Origin: Cristatella mucedo
Taxonomy: Eukaryota > Bryozoa > Phylactolaemata > Cristatellidae
Direction of reading: 5' to 3'
Assembly: GCA_009760855.2 (NCBI GenBank)
Contig: WPIO01000154.1
Span: forward strand, 551,001-615,000
DNA: 64,000 nt
The translations under genes and the position numbers were made by a program. Below, piece by piece: positions 45,020-58,254 of this stretch (position 1 is the stretch's first letter; every line of letters starts with the position of its first letter). The notes beneath the pieces were generated by a model. That model did not search any database and was not told the DNA's origin. It saw nothing but the letters and a program-made list of their open reading frames with translations.

Positions 45020-45023
<4 letters not shown>
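44911..45023 (+). mobile_element. SINE-1, 5' part with clear box A and box B
   Basis: Box A-like TGGCTCACTAGG (44920-44931) and box B-like GGTTTGAATCC (44972-44982) are spaced as in a tRNA. They are followed by agcgattctttattgccactgcaagcggcggtgat, after which the element is replaced by an AT microsatellite. This is the best view of the tRNA-derived head of SINE-1. Confidence 0.9.

Positions 45024-45060
<37 letters not shown>
45023..45060. repeat. (TA)n microsatellite
   Basis: About 37 bases of TA dinucleotide. Confidence 0.95.
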
Positions 45061-45955
45061 CGTGAAGCAGTCGTCAGATAGGACAGCTAAACGTCGCAAA
45101 GGACAGTTAGGCGTCAAAGAGGACACTTTAGCGTCATGCACCTCGATGATAGCTTCGCTAAGACAACACCATTGAGGAGCACAAAATTAGTTATTCCAAG
45201 CCTACGCTTACGGTTTCAATTGACAAGGTTTTATTGCCGATTAATTGAAGGAAATTAGTCTAAATAAAGGATCGACTGTCTGAAAAGCAGGTGTTAAAAA
45301 TAAACCATCGCCATAGCTGATTGTGGTGGTGTGGGCTGAAATCGCTTTCTGAAATGCTCGGCATAAAATGGAGAACGACCAATACCCAAGGACAGACTGC
45401 TGGGAACTCAAACCCGTAGCCGGTATGCTAGCTCAGAGACTTCTCCATTGCTCAGCGAGATCTGAATACGCATGCCGAAGTCTGAGCATGACTCGCTGTA
45501 GCTCTTAATCGTTCAAGTCAGATATTTTTGGAGTTCCTCACTAAAATATTCTTGCGTGAGATGTCTTTATTGATTGCAAGATACTTTAATAAACAATATT
45601 GATATTATTAATATTAATATTAATATTACTTTAAATATTAATATTAATATTACTTTAACATTAAGGTTGACAACACGAGCAGCTGTCAGATCATTTCTTA
45701 ACTGCCTGCAGAACTTCAGTTTGGTGTAGCACTTTAATCATACCATTCACATCGGTGGCCATATTCTGCTTACTTTTATCACTAAGGACGTCTGCCTCAC
45801 TCAATTGTGTGTGCCCACTGACCCTCTCAGATCATTGCGTATTCGTTTTTTGTTCCTGTTTCGTTACATGTGTTGGTTACCGTAATTTTTTGCAAAGACA
45901 TAATGCATTTTCCGACGTTCTGCCTACGAAGTGACTACCTTAATATATTCTAGCT
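45061..45955. other. No recognised gene
   Basis: AT-rich. Includes short gga cag/ggacagttaggcgtc direct repeats at 45078-45130 and a palindromic TTAATATTAATATTAATATT tract at about 45605-45650. Confidence 0.5.
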
Positions 45956-46500
45956 AAAAGAGCTTGTCTCCGGAAGGCTCTGTACAACCCCCTCGGTGGT
46001 CTCCGCTGGCACACAAACTGGTCCAGCCATGACTCAGATTGTTAATGCTTACCTGGATAGCGGGGTTGTTGCAAAGTGTTTGAAATAGACGATTGTACCA
46101 ATACTTATAAAGCCTGGATTTGATTCAGATGTCCTAGCAAACTATTGCCCATATTGCCTTATTCGTTTTTTTAAATATTCTTCAAATGATTGTCGTCAGG
46201 CACAGCAGCTCACAGTTGAAAGAAATAAACTCTCAGAAAAAATTTCAGCCGGGATTCAACCGAGACCACTCCGCTGAAACTGCTCTCCTCCGCGTAGTTA
46301 ACGACATCCTAACGACAGCAATGACGATGACGGGAATGTCACTGCCCTGTCCCTAGTGAATCTATCAGCCGTTTTCGACACTATTGATCACGATATCCTA
46401 CTAGAAAGACTGAGAGAACAGCGATTGGTCTGGCAGACGAGGCGCCGGCATGGTTCACATCGTTCTTGTTCGATCGTGTTCTATCCAGGCGCGAAGTGAA
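45956..46500 (+). mobile_element. LINE fragment, N-terminal side of the RT
   Basis: In broken frames: TQTGPAMTQIVNAYLDSGVV, ILIKPGFDSDVLANYCPY, then FQPGFNRDHSAETALLRVVN and LSAVFDTIDHDILLERL. The order is right for CR1/L2-like RT. The wording (DEA.AWF) is nearer LINE-B than LINE-A. The 3' part is missing. Confidence 0.8.
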
Positions 46501-48107
46501 TTGCTTAAAGGGCGAATCGGAAATACAACGTTGGGCACAATCACGCGCAGAAGGCTTCTAGACAACACATTGGCTTCTAGGCAATAAATTGGCAAAGATT
46601 GCGGTCGGACTACGGGGACAGTGGGGCAGTTCTGCAAATGGGGTGAAATATTGTCCCCCACCGCGTGCAGGCGACTAGAAGAGATTCAACCCACGACGGA
46701 GAGTTGACTTCGCGTGTGCTTTCTAGTCCACGCGCAATCGAGAGTTCACGCACGTGCGCTCGCACGTGCGTGACCGCTCGCTCGCTCCTGCCCTGCACTC
46801 CTGGGAGCTCGGCCGATGATCGCCGACGGTGCGTGCGCTCGCTCAAAGAGTCGGCCTGGAGACTTTGGACGACGCGTCGCTGTCTGCCCGTCGCGCGGCG
46901 GCGGCTGCTGCTTTCGACTGCGGTGGTCCGCACCTTCGCCTGTCCTTCGTGTCGGCTCGCCTTAACCCCGCGTCCTCGGCGGCCGACGGCTGACACGCCT
47001 GCGTCCTTCCGCGGATGGGTTATAATGACCAGGAAACGAGACGCGTCGGCTGCTGCCCTTCGTCGCCGCGTCTCCAACGCCCTCTGATCGACTCCCGGCA
47101 GCGGCGGCGCTCTGCGGCAGCATCTGGCCACGACTGCCGCTGCCGCCGCTGCGGCGTCTGCCTCGGTGGGGACCGGACGCTGCCGCCGAGCGCCGCCGAA
47201 TGATTTGCAACACGTGGCGTGCGCGCTCGGGCGCGCTCGAGCGAGCTGACAAACTCGTCGTAAGCGAATGCGCTGCGTTTAGACCGGCATGCTGACACGC
47301 CATCCGCTACTGCGGAGTGCATCTCATTGGAGCACGACACACATTCCTCCGCCATCGGTAGTAAGGCTTTTTTCCCGAAAGCTTCGAACATGCTCTTTGG
47401 CGCAGCTCCGGCCGACACACCGTGAGGCCGCCGCCGCACTGCCGCTGCCGCGTTGCTGCTGCCACTCGGCCCTCCGAGCTGCCCGAAAATAAACTGCGCG
47501 ACCAACTAAATCAGAGGCGAGTTTCAATCCACTACTTTGAGCAGATTTGGTTCGGCGATGGCACCGCCTTGCTGACGAGCCTGACGAGCTTCATCCTCTC
47601 GCTTTTCAACTGCCTGCGGTGCAAAACTAACTGGTGCATCCGGTTTGGCTGCTCTATCCAATGGCTGGATGGAAATGCTGGCTTCATCGTGAGTCGAACG
47701 ACATGGGCCTAGCGTGCACTTTTCTGCTTCCGTCGGCTGGCTTTTGACCAACGTGTAGCGTTCGCGTCAAAAAGAATGGCCGGTTTAGAAGGCCAAAGAA
47801 GAAAATGATCTTTTGCCTGGACGAAACAGCGAGAGAAAAGTTTGAGTAGGACTTGCCCGACGGCCGGCACAGTGCAGTCACCATAGCACCCGCCCCTCGA
47901 ACAAGGAATCGCCACGAGAGGTGGTCGCCGCCGTACGTCGGAGCCCTGCAGAAAAAAAATGTGCGCCGCTGTAAATTTATTCCGCGCCGCGCTGTCGGCG
48001 TGACGGATAAGCACTGGGACGAGACAGAGAGATGGCTTCGAAAGTGCAAAAATGCACGCCGTTATAAAAAATAGGGCTCTTTTATTTTTAAGACGCCGAG
48101 AAAGCAT
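46501..48107. other. GC-rich, CpG-rich block; no recognised gene
   Basis: Base composition jumps at about 46.65 kb. There are many overlapping long open frames on both strands (for example 46610-47131, 47020-47505 and 47709-48107 on minus), as GC-rich DNA gives by chance. The minus-strand stretch 47524-47751 (PLDRAAKPDAPVSFAPQAVE and on) looks least like noise, but I recognise nothing. A near-palindrome CGCACGTGCG lies at about 46754-46772. A CpG-island promoter is possible. Confidence 0.4.
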
Positions 48108-48334
48108 CCTAATAATAATAATAATAATAATAATACACTTGATAAAGCGCCCTCATAGAGTTTAATCTCTTTCTAGGCACTTTACATTTGCCACATAAGG
48201 AAACGTGGCTGAATGGTGAGTAATATCATGCTTGATAAACAACAGGAATAACATGGTTAGGATTGACATGCACGGGGTCAGCATGCAAGTGTGGTTAGTG
48301 GCAGCATGCCACAGTGTCAGCACGTATAAGCACA
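48108..48334 (-). mobile_element. LINE-A 3' UTR and tail, inverted against its neighbour
   Basis: (AAT)n tail, then the terminal stem-loop and 3' UTR on the minus strand. It stops where the plus-strand LINE-A copy begins. Confidence 0.9.
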
Positions 48335-48720
48335 TAAAACCTTTGGAGACCGTGCATTTAGCTCGTATGCTTCCAAAGCCTGGAACTCCCTCCCGACTTG
48401 CGTCAGAACATCCCCTGACCTGACCACATTTAAAAAGAACTTAAAAACACACCTATTTAGGACAGCATTTAGTGGGTCCCTCTGATTCGTCCTTTATGTG
48501 CTTATGCGTGCTGACACTGTGCATGCTGCCACTAACCACATTTGCACGTTGACCCTGTGCATGTCACCCCTAACCACGTTGTTCATGTTGTTTATCAAGC
48601 ATGATATTACTCACGATTCAATCGCGTTTCCCTTTGCAGCAAAAGTAAAGTGCCTAGGAAGAGATTGAGTTGTGTGAGGGCGCTTTATCAAGTGCATTAT
48701 TAATATTATTATTATTATAA
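48335..48720 (+). mobile_element. LINE-A 3' end
   Basis: Starts within the C-terminal block (cctttggagaccgtgcatttagctcg), runs through [20 protein letters not shown] to the stop, then 3' UTR, stem-loop and ATT tail. With the preceding minus copy it forms a palindrome of about 220-base arms. Confidence 0.92.
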
Positions 48721-48721
48721 T

Positions 48722-48900
48722 AAAGACGAATCACAGGGACCCACTAAATGCTGTCATAAATAGGTGTGTTGTAGTGCCCTCAGAGAACCCTATCTCTTTC
48801 TAGGCACTTTACATGAGCTGTAAAAGGAAGCATGATCAATGCTTAGTGGTAACTTGCACAATGTCAACAAGCATAACGACAAGTTGCGGCTGGAATGGAC
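48722..48900 (-). mobile_element. LINE-A 3' pieces, third copy
   Basis: Minus strand: a short aaagacgaatcacagggacccactaaatgctgtc piece, then gtgccctcagagaaccctatctctttctaggcactttacat, the stem-loop region of a further copy, rearranged. Confidence 0.65.
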
Positions 48901-50070
48901 GTGCCCTCATTTCATTGTGATCTTCATTTTTAAGACGCCAAGGAAGCACTGCCACCGTTCAAAGTTAATACAATAGTACTGGTTAGGCTGGGCACCGTCC
49001 GGCGCACGGGTCGGCAGCTAAAATTTCTTCAGCCGGCCAGGCGTGCGCCGTTTTGGACGAATGAAGCGAAAAAGTAAGTGGCCCCTGCTCGCTGTGCGAG
49101 CGAGAGAAAGGCTAGCTGCAGACTTACTGAATACAGCAAAAGAATCGCGGGCGCCGTCGCAAAGCAACGCCGCCTTTTCTTGAACGGCGCGCATCACCAA
49201 TCGGCCTCCTCCGTCGCCGGAAGTGCACGCGCGCGAGACGCCGAAACTCGATAGCGATCGATCTGCGTCCAGCAGTCGGCCGCCGGAAGCTGGCGAATCT
49301 GGAGGAGCCGACGCCGGCGCTCGCAGCATTGGATTACGCGGCGGCGCGCCGTCGCAGCTGATGTCTCTCCGAGCGCCCGCGGCGGCCGCATCTGCTCGCT
49401 TCGGGCGGTTGGCGTATGCCACGCAGCTGCCACCGCTCCAAATTTGGCGCACACGATCGGGCCGGCGGCGGCGGAGCGTGGGCCCCAGTTTGTAAACACG
49501 CGATAGCAGAAGCCGGTCGACTTGCCTTCGGAGTAAACAGAGAGCGAGCTGGCGCACATTAGCTCGCCGAGCACCCACAAGTTCCTCTCGTCTTGGCGCA
49601 TTACTGTGGGCGGCGTCGAGCCGCGACGCTCGAGCAGACGCGCGAAGCCGCCTTCGCCGCCTTAGCGTCGCTCATTGCGCCGGTTCAGCGCGCGCTCGCT
49701 GAGCTGACAGGCGGAGCGCTAGAGTTCGCCGGTCGAACTTCCGCCGCCTTCGCGCTCGCGTCGGAGCGAGCGTCTCACTCGGTTCGCGACGCGAGCCGCG
49801 AACGGTGGGGCGCCGCTGTAGGGCGTCGCGACGGCGCGCGAGGGCAGCCGCTCGAAACTCGCGCTCTCGCGGTGGAAGCGGCGGTGCGCGCAAGCCGAGA
49901 CGTCGTCTGCTCTGCGCGCGGCGTCGCTCACCGGGGGAGCCGGCTCGTCGCTGCCGGGTCCACCTATGGCCGACCGTCGTGCTCGGGACAACAGGGCGCA
50001 CGCGCGCGCGCGTGCGCGCGGGGTTGGCCTTCTGCGATTGCTTCTGCTAATAACAGCCGACGCAACGGTA
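48901..50070. other. GC-rich block; no recognised gene
   Basis: Very CpG-rich. It carries overlapping open frames of 186 codons (49018-49578, minus) and 168 codons (49593-50099, plus) with arginine/alanine-rich, low-information translations typical of GC-rich noise. An alternating CG/CA stretch lies at 50000-50020. Confidence 0.4.
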
Positions 50071-50074
50071 TCGC

Positions 50075-50212
50075 CGAGCTAGTTTGGCCCAGTGGCTAGG
50101 GTGCTCGCGCCGACCGCGGTCTGGCCGAGGTCGTGGGCGCGAGCCCTGAGGCACATGTGAAGCGCCTGAATATAGATTAAGTTCTTTTAGAGTGCTTTGC
50201 AAATCAATTATT
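50075..50212 (+). mobile_element. SINE-2 copy, near complete
   Basis: Box A side TGGCCCAGTGG, box B side GGGCGCGAGCCC, then gcacatgtgaagcgcctg and the tail atatagattaagttcttttagagtgctttgcaaatcaatta. The tail matches the LINE-A end position by position and keeps its stem pairing. Confidence 0.9.
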
Positions 50213-50489
50213 TTTTACCACTTGTTACAGCAATCGCAAAAGCTTGGTAGTTCTCGCTGTGGAACTCGCAAGCTTCTCAAAACGCCTTCGGCTACACGAC
50301 CCCCCCCCCGCGTGCAGATTGCCGCAAGGCTGCCGTTGCGGCGATCTTATGATGGACCTGCATTGAAGCAGTCGTTCTCCGGCAGGCAGTCACCTTCGGT
50401 TTAATCTAATCCCGCCGCTAGGCGCTTATGTTTTCTTAAATAGGGCAGTGAGTCGAGCTGCCTTTTCAGCATAGTTAAAGGGAGCAGAG
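50213..50489. other. Unassigned spacer
   Basis: Contains a C-run at 50301-50309. Nothing recognised. Confidence 0.4.
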
Positions 50490-50690
50490 ATAATAATAAT
50501 AATAAAAAGTAACAATGCATTTGTTTTGTCTCCTCAGAGAACCATACCTCTTTATAGGCGCTTTATATATGGTGTTAAAGGAAGCATGTCACTATGGTTA
50601 GGGATAACAGGCGCAGCATCAGCACGCGTGAGCAAACGAAGAACTATTCACCAGGAACCAGCAAGTGGTATGACGGACAGGTGAGTTTTT
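50490..50690 (-). mobile_element. LINE-A 3' UTR and tail, diverged
   Basis: Minus-strand (AAT)n tail, a degraded terminal stem-loop (ctcagagaaccatacctctttataggcgcttta) and 3' UTR to about 50690. Confidence 0.75.
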
Positions 50691-50739
50691 AGCTTCGGTT
50701 TTCACGCAGCGAGTCTGGGGTTAAATATAAATATCCTTC

Positions 50740-50868
50740 ATATGTATAGCTTCATAGGACAACTTAATCTGTATCCGGGCGCCACAATACTTGTGCCGCA
50801 GCGCTTGAGCCCGCAACCTTGGTCGTGAAAGAAGAGCACCTCGCCACTGGGCAAAACTAGTGGGAAGA
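50740..50868 (-). mobile_element. SINE-2 copy
   Basis: Minus strand: tail side tatgtatagcttcataggacaacttaatctgtatccgggcgcc, box B region cgcttgagcccgcaacc, box A region ccactgggcaaaactag. Confidence 0.8.
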
Positions 50869-52000
50869 TGGCGAAGCGTCAGTCGGAGAGAACAACAGCT
50901 TCGCTCTCCGTTCTGCACGCAATACAAGCGCGATATGATTATTGCCGCATGTATACCATTCACGCGCGAGTTCAATCTGTACGCTTTGCGCGTCTCCGTC
51001 CTTCGAACGCATCCTCTCCAGCTCTCATCGTACGCCCGCTCTCGCTCTCCACTCGAGCTGCGGCGCGCGCTTGCTAGCGCGGAGCGCCCTCTGGCGCCCA
51101 GCTGCCCGCCGTCGCGTCGCTCGAGGGCTCGGTCCGAGCGGCGCGCGCTGGCGCACACTGGGCCTTGTTCAGCGCCGCGCGCACCTGCGGGCTCGCTCGC
51201 TCGCTCGGTCGCCCCGGCGTTCGTATTCAACGCGTCCATTCAGCCGGCGCATTAGCGCTCTCCCAGCTTCTCGACCAGCGGCTCGGCCGCGGCGGATATG
51301 GTCTCAATAATAGGTGGGGGGGGACAGTGCGCCTCAGTCCGCTACTCGCTACGGCGCGGTCGGCGGCCCTCGCAGCCGGGAGAACGCGGCGGTTCAAAGC
51401 GGAGCGAATAATGAGGCGCTCAATTCGGCTCCTCGGCGCGCGGCAGCAGCAGCAGCAATGGCGGGCTCGGGGACAGCGAGGTGTAGCTCGCTGCGTCCAT
51501 CGGGCGCAGTCAAGTGAGGCGACGAACGGAAAACCGAGGCAGCGGTCGCCGCCGGCGCGGGCGCAAGCGTCTCCACGCCTCCACCCCGCAATGGCTGGCG
51601 CGGCGCGGCATATCGGTCCGTTCGGTGCGTTCTGAAGACGCAGAACTCACTCGCGAAAGGCAGGTTATCTAGACAAGTGCAAGGAACAATGCGCATTTTA
51701 GGGCGAGGCTCGCGAGCCGTCCAGACCGGGTCCGCTCGTTGACCCGAGTGGTTTCGATCGCTACTTAGCCGTTACTCTGACAACGTTCGAGGCTCAGCGT
51801 TCGTGTCCTGAGCTCAGCGCCCGATCGCGGCGTGCACCCGGAAATGAACGTCGCAGGCGACGAAAACCATTTATGGCGGTCGCGCGTCTTGCCGATCGGC
51901 CGACAGCAGCTAATGCGATTCGTAGCCGGACATGTCCGCGGGTAGCGGGACGGCAAAAGAGCAGAGCAGCGGGCAGAGAGCAGCGGGACACGGCGAGCAT
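50869..52000. other. GC-rich block; no recognised gene
   Basis: CpG-rich with overlapping open frames on both strands (up to 172 codons), none recognisable. A short imperfect AGC run at 51445-51460 gives the usual poly-Gln/Ala shadows. Confidence 0.4.
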
Positions 52001-52094
52001 TAATATATTTATATCAATACATTAATGTATTTATATCATCGGATTTATGCATCATTAATATCATCTTGGAGCATTAATATATTTATATCAATGT

Positions 52095-52135
<41 letters not shown>

Positions 52136-52138
52136 TCC
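52001..52138. repeat. AT-rich repeats and (TA)n
   Basis: The word attaatatatttatatca(a)t recurs about three times between 52001 and 52096, followed by TA dinucleotides to 52135. Confidence 0.85.
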
Positions 52139-52818
52139 CACTGATTCACTGTTCTTAACAGAGCTCAGAGCCAAGGTTTCAAATGACCTCAAACGACTTT
52201 ACTTTAAACTGATATGTTTGAGCCAAGTACCGATGTGCTTCCCGAATGCACGGGAAAGCATTTAATTGCAGTTTGGTGCTGACATGCAGTCGTTACATCT
52301 ACCGCATTCTGTGGCCAAAGGCTATACCCTCTGCACGATTTACTCAGTACACTCAGGCAGGGATTATTCTCACACGATGCGGCCCGCCGCCGGGCGGGTC
52401 GACATCCCTGAGCAGCTGAATGTATATGCGTATCCTTAGCCACAATTGCAAGAAAAGCACTAAGGTTCAATTAATGAAGAATTAACCTCGCCGAATTTCT
52501 GCCTAATATTTCACCAGAATTTGAAGACGGCGCCGCAAAATCCGATGAAGTATGTCACTGCGGCCATGTTTTTAGCCAAGACGGCAAGTCGGCCTATCCG
52601 GGTGCCGAGCCGACGCCTCGCAGATGTGGCTTTCAAGGCGAACAAAACCCTCTACCGCAACGAACGTGGCGGATAAGTAGACTGAGCCTCAGTGCACATG
52701 CAGTTAAATCATGCTCTGTTGCGAAAGGCAAAATAGACAGTACCATCTCTTATAACTTTAAATGCGAGTACGACTGAGTGAGTCTGTGAGTAAAAAGTAG
52801 TTGATTGAAAAATCGCAA
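52139..52818. other. No recognised gene
   Basis: About 680 bases. A small minus frame at 52204-52470 is not recognised. Confidence 0.4.
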
Positions 52819-52869
52819 TCTATATATATATATATATCTAATAATCTATAATAATATAATAATATAATA

Positions 52870-52902
<33 letters not shown>

Positions 52903-52903
52903 C
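52819..52903. repeat. (TA)n / (ATA)n repeat
   Basis: TATATA tract, a taataatataataatataat middle, then more TATATA. Confidence 0.95.
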
Positions 52904-53773
52904 TTGCACAAGCGCAGGTAGTGCGCCATCCTCTTCCCGCGGGCTGAGCATTACGCGCCGAATGACGACGCGGTCGCCCCTCACCTGTCGCGGAGAACTG
53001 GCCCCACACCTCGGCGCTGCCGCACACTGCACCGCTCACGCACAGCTTCCGGTGCAACCTCCGGCTGACGTTCGCTTGACGCCGTGCGCGTCGAGGCATC
53101 GCTCGGCGCCTGAATGCAGCGATCCGAGAGAGCTCCCACGACGCATGGCAACGCGGAGGAGGCCGACGGTTTTCCCTTGCAAAAGTCACGCCGCGACGCC
53201 TACATACGCGACGATCATTGAGCTCGCGTTGTCGCCTGCGACTGCGGATTCTGCTCCGCTGCAGACTCGGTGCAGCGAGAGCGAGTCTGCTGTTGATCTG
53301 GGCGCGCAGGCCTGTGGGAGCACAGGGCGGGGGGGGCGGCGGGGCTGAGGCACTGACTGAGAGCTCGGATGGGGCTTAGTGGACTGATTAGTTGAACGTT
53401 CGGGCTCGTTCCAAGCTAAAGCGCACCTTCTTTTGCCACGCCCGGCTACTGACGAACGCCGCCGCTACGTCAGCGTATTAATCCCTGGTAAAGGAACTCA
53501 ATTACGCGGCATTAGCATAAACCCGGTCCAATTTGCAACGGTCGCCTCCGGCGAGTAACGGAGCGTCATCTTTGCGACGACTCAGCGACGACCGCGCCGA
53601 CTGCAGCGATTCTCGCGTCGGAGACCGTCGCACCTGCCGCGCCGCTGCTGCCGACGGTAGGTGGCGCATTCTGCCGGTGCAGCTCCGCCAAGTTTCAGCC
53701 GCACGCGCGAGCGCGCGTCGACGATGACGCCATTGAATCCGAAATGCCTGAAAATCTAGCGAATGAGGAATAC

Positions 53774-53774
<1 letters not shown>
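52904..53774. other. GC-rich block; no recognised gene
   Basis: CpG-rich with a G-rich run at 53327-53342 and unrecognised open frames. Confidence 0.4.

Positions 53775-53854
<80 letters not shown>
53774..53854. repeat. (TC)n microsatellite
   Basis: About 80 bases of CT dinucleotide. The ERERER open frames on the minus strand are artefacts of it. Confidence 0.95.
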
Positions 53855-53857
<3 letters not shown>

Positions 53858-54125
53858 GCCAACCGGCTGCAATTTGGCCGAAGCGGACTCAACGAAATGA
53901 ACAAGCCCGTACCCTAGCAAGGTGGGTGGCGCTGTGAGGTCTCGCACCGTAGCGCCAGAGCTTTAGCTCGATGAGGCGAGCCTGCGTCTACGCAGGGCGT
54001 CAGTGCCCGACCCCGAGGCCACCGCACAGGGCTATCCTTCCACCGTCGAGTCGTTTCGCGGTTATGCCGCTCACACGCGGCCACAAAGTGTGGGCAGATG
54101 AGGATGCGGCGGCGGCGGTTCGCGC

Positions 54126-54385
54126 CTACGTAACGTTATGTAATGCATATCCGTCTGTAACTCCACAAAGCCGCAAAGACTGCGAGAGTGTTACGCAATA
54201 GAGTTTTCTACTGCGCACCCAAAGCCTGGGCGGCGAACGGTTGCAAGCGGACCTCATCTCACGCAGCAAAGAGAAAGTGAGAAGCAGAGCTGAGTCAGGA
54301 GGGCAGTTGAGTTAGTGACTAGCATGGACGTAGCAGCTCAGGGCGGCTAAAACGGATGTGCCACTATGGGCAGCAGGAGAGTCCA
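54126..54385 (-). mobile_element. LINE-B 3' fragment, diverged
   Basis: Plus-strand order: tatgtaatgcatatccgtctgtaactccacaaag tail, then the inverse of the LINE-B C-terminal region (ctcacgcagcaaagagaaagtgagaagcagagc). It lies within GC-rich DNA and carries many C/G substitutions. Confidence 0.8.
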
Positions 54386-55105
54386 CGTGCATGGTGCCAG
54401 CGGCCTGCTTGTAAGCGATACTACTGCTCTGCTGCTGCCGAGCGCCGAGTGCCAAGCGCAGCAAAGAGCTTCGCTTCACCGCGCATCGCCGTGCTTCGCC
54501 GCACTTCGCCGCGCTAGTTACGCTGTTGCGATCAATTTGCAATCCGGTATGTAGAGTTTATCGATCTAGGATTTAAATACACCCGCCACTACTCCGGTTC
54601 TGCTCTGCCGACGGCCGTTCGCTGCGGCGAGCAGATGCTTCTCGAAAGGGCAACGGCTGAGCGCAGACGCTATAATCCACTTCGGCGACGTCCTAAATGG
54701 CGTTTCTAAATTGGGCGGGCGGAGAGCGCGTGACTCCTCTCGCGCTAGCATAGCTGTAGCCACACTCAGCCGCGTGGGTATAGCGAAACTTGGCGCCGCC
54801 GTCGGGACACTGTGCACTGCCGCAACGCTGATCTTGAACGCAACGGTTTCCATATATTTACAACACGGGGTCTCAGCCACTTACAAACTGGTGATGCACA
54901 GAGCAGTGCGCTTTCGATGACCATTGAGAACCGACCGAGGCTACCCGGAGCCCACGTGGGCGCCGGCGCCAACACCGCGGCGGCCGCTGCTGCCGCCGCA
55001 GCAGCTTTCCTGCCCAGTCACCGCTGCCACCTCGGTCGCGCGCATTGGCGCCCAAGCGGGCATGCCATGCCGGTCCGAGCTGCTGGCCTCCAACGCACTG
55101 CTTAA
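54386..55105. other. GC-rich block; no recognised gene
   Basis: Unrecognised small open frames on both strands. A GCC-type alanine run near 54975-55005 is low complexity. Confidence 0.4.
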
Positions 55106-55285
55106 AAAAATACTAGCTGATTTAACAGCCTCTTTTGCATAGCGATGGTAGAGCCTTTACGGCTATCACCACCGCTTGCAGTGGCAACGAAGGATTGCCC
55201 ACTGCAAGATTAGAACCCACGACTTCGGGACAGAAGTTGTGAAAAGCAACCGCCTTACCTAGCGATCCATCGCTGCTCACCATTT
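55106..55285 (-). mobile_element. SINE-1 copy, near complete
   Basis: Minus strand: begins ctagctgatttaacagcctc, then ctatcaccaccgcttgcagtggcaacgaagga, attagaacccacgac (box B side), gaaaagcaaccgccttacc and a box A side ending cgctgctcac. Confidence 0.9.
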
Positions 55286-55363
55286 AATAGAAAGAGCGAG
55301 AAAGAGAGGCAAGCGAAGGGTCTGCGACGGAGACAGAGACAGAGGCTGAGGGTGAGAAGACAC

Positions 55364-55533
55364 GGATGTGGAGAGAGAGAAAGCGAGAGAGAGAAAGACA
55401 GAGAAAAACAGAGAGAGACAGAGAAAGAGACAGAGAGAGAGAGAGACAGAGAGAGACAGACAGACAGAGAGAGACAGAGACAAAGCTAGAGAGACACCGA
55501 GAGAGACAGAGACAAAGACAGATACCAAGAGAC

Positions 55534-55572
<39 letters not shown>

Positions 55573-55700
55573 CAGAGAGACAAAGAGACAGAGAGACAGA
55601 GAGACAGAGAGACAGAAAGACAGAGAGACAGAGAGACAGAGAAATAGAGAGACAGAGAGACAGAGCCACAGCCAGAGATACAGATAGATAGATAGAGGGA
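55364..55700. repeat. (GA/GACA)n low-complexity tract
   Basis: GAGAGACAGAGAGACAGA-type purine-rich repeats with periods of 2, 8 and 10. It explains the RERETERQ and SLSVSLSLCLS open frames on either strand. Confidence 0.95.
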
Positions 55701-56620
55701 GAGACAGGGAGATGGGGGTTGGCTATTCGACTTGCACGACCTGAGCGATGCATCCGGTGTCCATTTTGTCGTGGGCTCGTCGCTGCTGTCGAAGGCGCTT
55801 CGTCGGCGACATACGCCGCTTTGCTCACTCGCGGCTGGAATATCCGCACGCCGCCTCCTTGGGGGAGTCCGGATGGTGCGCCGAGTCTTGCGGGGAAAAA
55901 AAAGAAAGAGGAAGGGGCGCGAGGGGCCGAGCGACTGTCTCCGCGCTAGCTCCTCCCGGAAGTACGCCGAGTGACCCCCGCGCGGGCGCCTAGTAGCGAC
56001 GAGCGCGACGCGAGGGGCCGATGCGGCTGCAGGGAGCCGCTCCTACAAACAAGACGGCCGCGGGGAAGAGGGAGGGGCAGGCAGGTCGGCGGTCCATCGG
56101 CGAGGCGTAAGGGCTGCATTGTTCGGCGTTCGGCCGCCCATCGAGATGTCACTTAGCTAATCTCGTTTGCCGGCCAGCGGGCCGTTTAGCCGCGCGCTCT
56201 AATGTAATTCTCGCTCGCTGCGGCCGCTCGATGCCAGACTCGAGCGCCCGCAGCCGCCGGGCCGATGCCCGCCGCCGCAGTCGGACCAGGCCAGGAGTGT
56301 GGCGAGCGGTGTGCGACGCTTCGCTGCAACAGCGGCGACTGAGCGTCGCCACCGGTCGCCACAGCGCGACAGCCTGTCGTCAAGCGTCCGCGTCGCGACG
56401 GCGAGAGTAGAGGCGCGTCGTCTCCGTCTTGGCCGATCCTTTTGCGTACGACGGCGGCAGAGGCCAATTGGCGCAGTGACCCTCATCGCAGCGTATTTCC
56501 GTCGCTGGACCAGTTCTCCTCCTCAAAATCGTATTGATCTTCTGATTAAGATGGCGGAAAATCACTTTTATTTATAGCGGCATCGAAGGGGCCAACGTCG
56601 TAGGAGGCGTCGCATCACCG
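55701..56620. other. GC-rich block; no recognised gene
   Basis: CpG-rich, with several overlapping small open frames; none recognised. Confidence 0.4.
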
Positions 56621-56625
56621 CCCCG

Positions 56626-56820
56626 CTCTCTGTCTCTGTCTGTCTCTGTCTGTCTCTGTCTGTCTCTGTCTGTCTCTGTCTGTCTCTGTCTGTCTCTGTC
56701 TGTCTCTGCCTGTCTCTGCCTGTCTCTGTCTGTCTCTGTCTGTCTCTGTCTGTCTCTGTCTGTCTCTGTCTGTCTCTGTCTGTCTCTGTCTGTCTCTGTC
56801 TTTCTCTGTCTGTCTCTGTC
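56626..56820. repeat. Decamer minisatellite (TGTCTCTGTC)n
   Basis: About 19 near-perfect copies of a 10-base unit, with rare single changes (CCTG near 56709 and 56719, TTTC near 56802). Confidence 0.95.

Positions 56821-58254
<1,434 letters not shown>

Noticed and set aside
44911-45023. Apparent tRNA gene (box A and box B present)
   Set aside because: There is no consistent cloverleaf with acceptor stem. The same sequence recurs eight times with a shared non-tRNA body, so it is a SINE head.
49018-50099. Pair of long opposite-strand frames in the GC-rich block
   Set aside because: Arg/Ala-rich translations on both strands and in several frames at once, as expected from composition alone.
55277-55849. 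190-codon minus frame resembling a serine/leucine-rich membrane protein
   Set aside because: It is the reverse of the GAGACA tract; repeat artefact.
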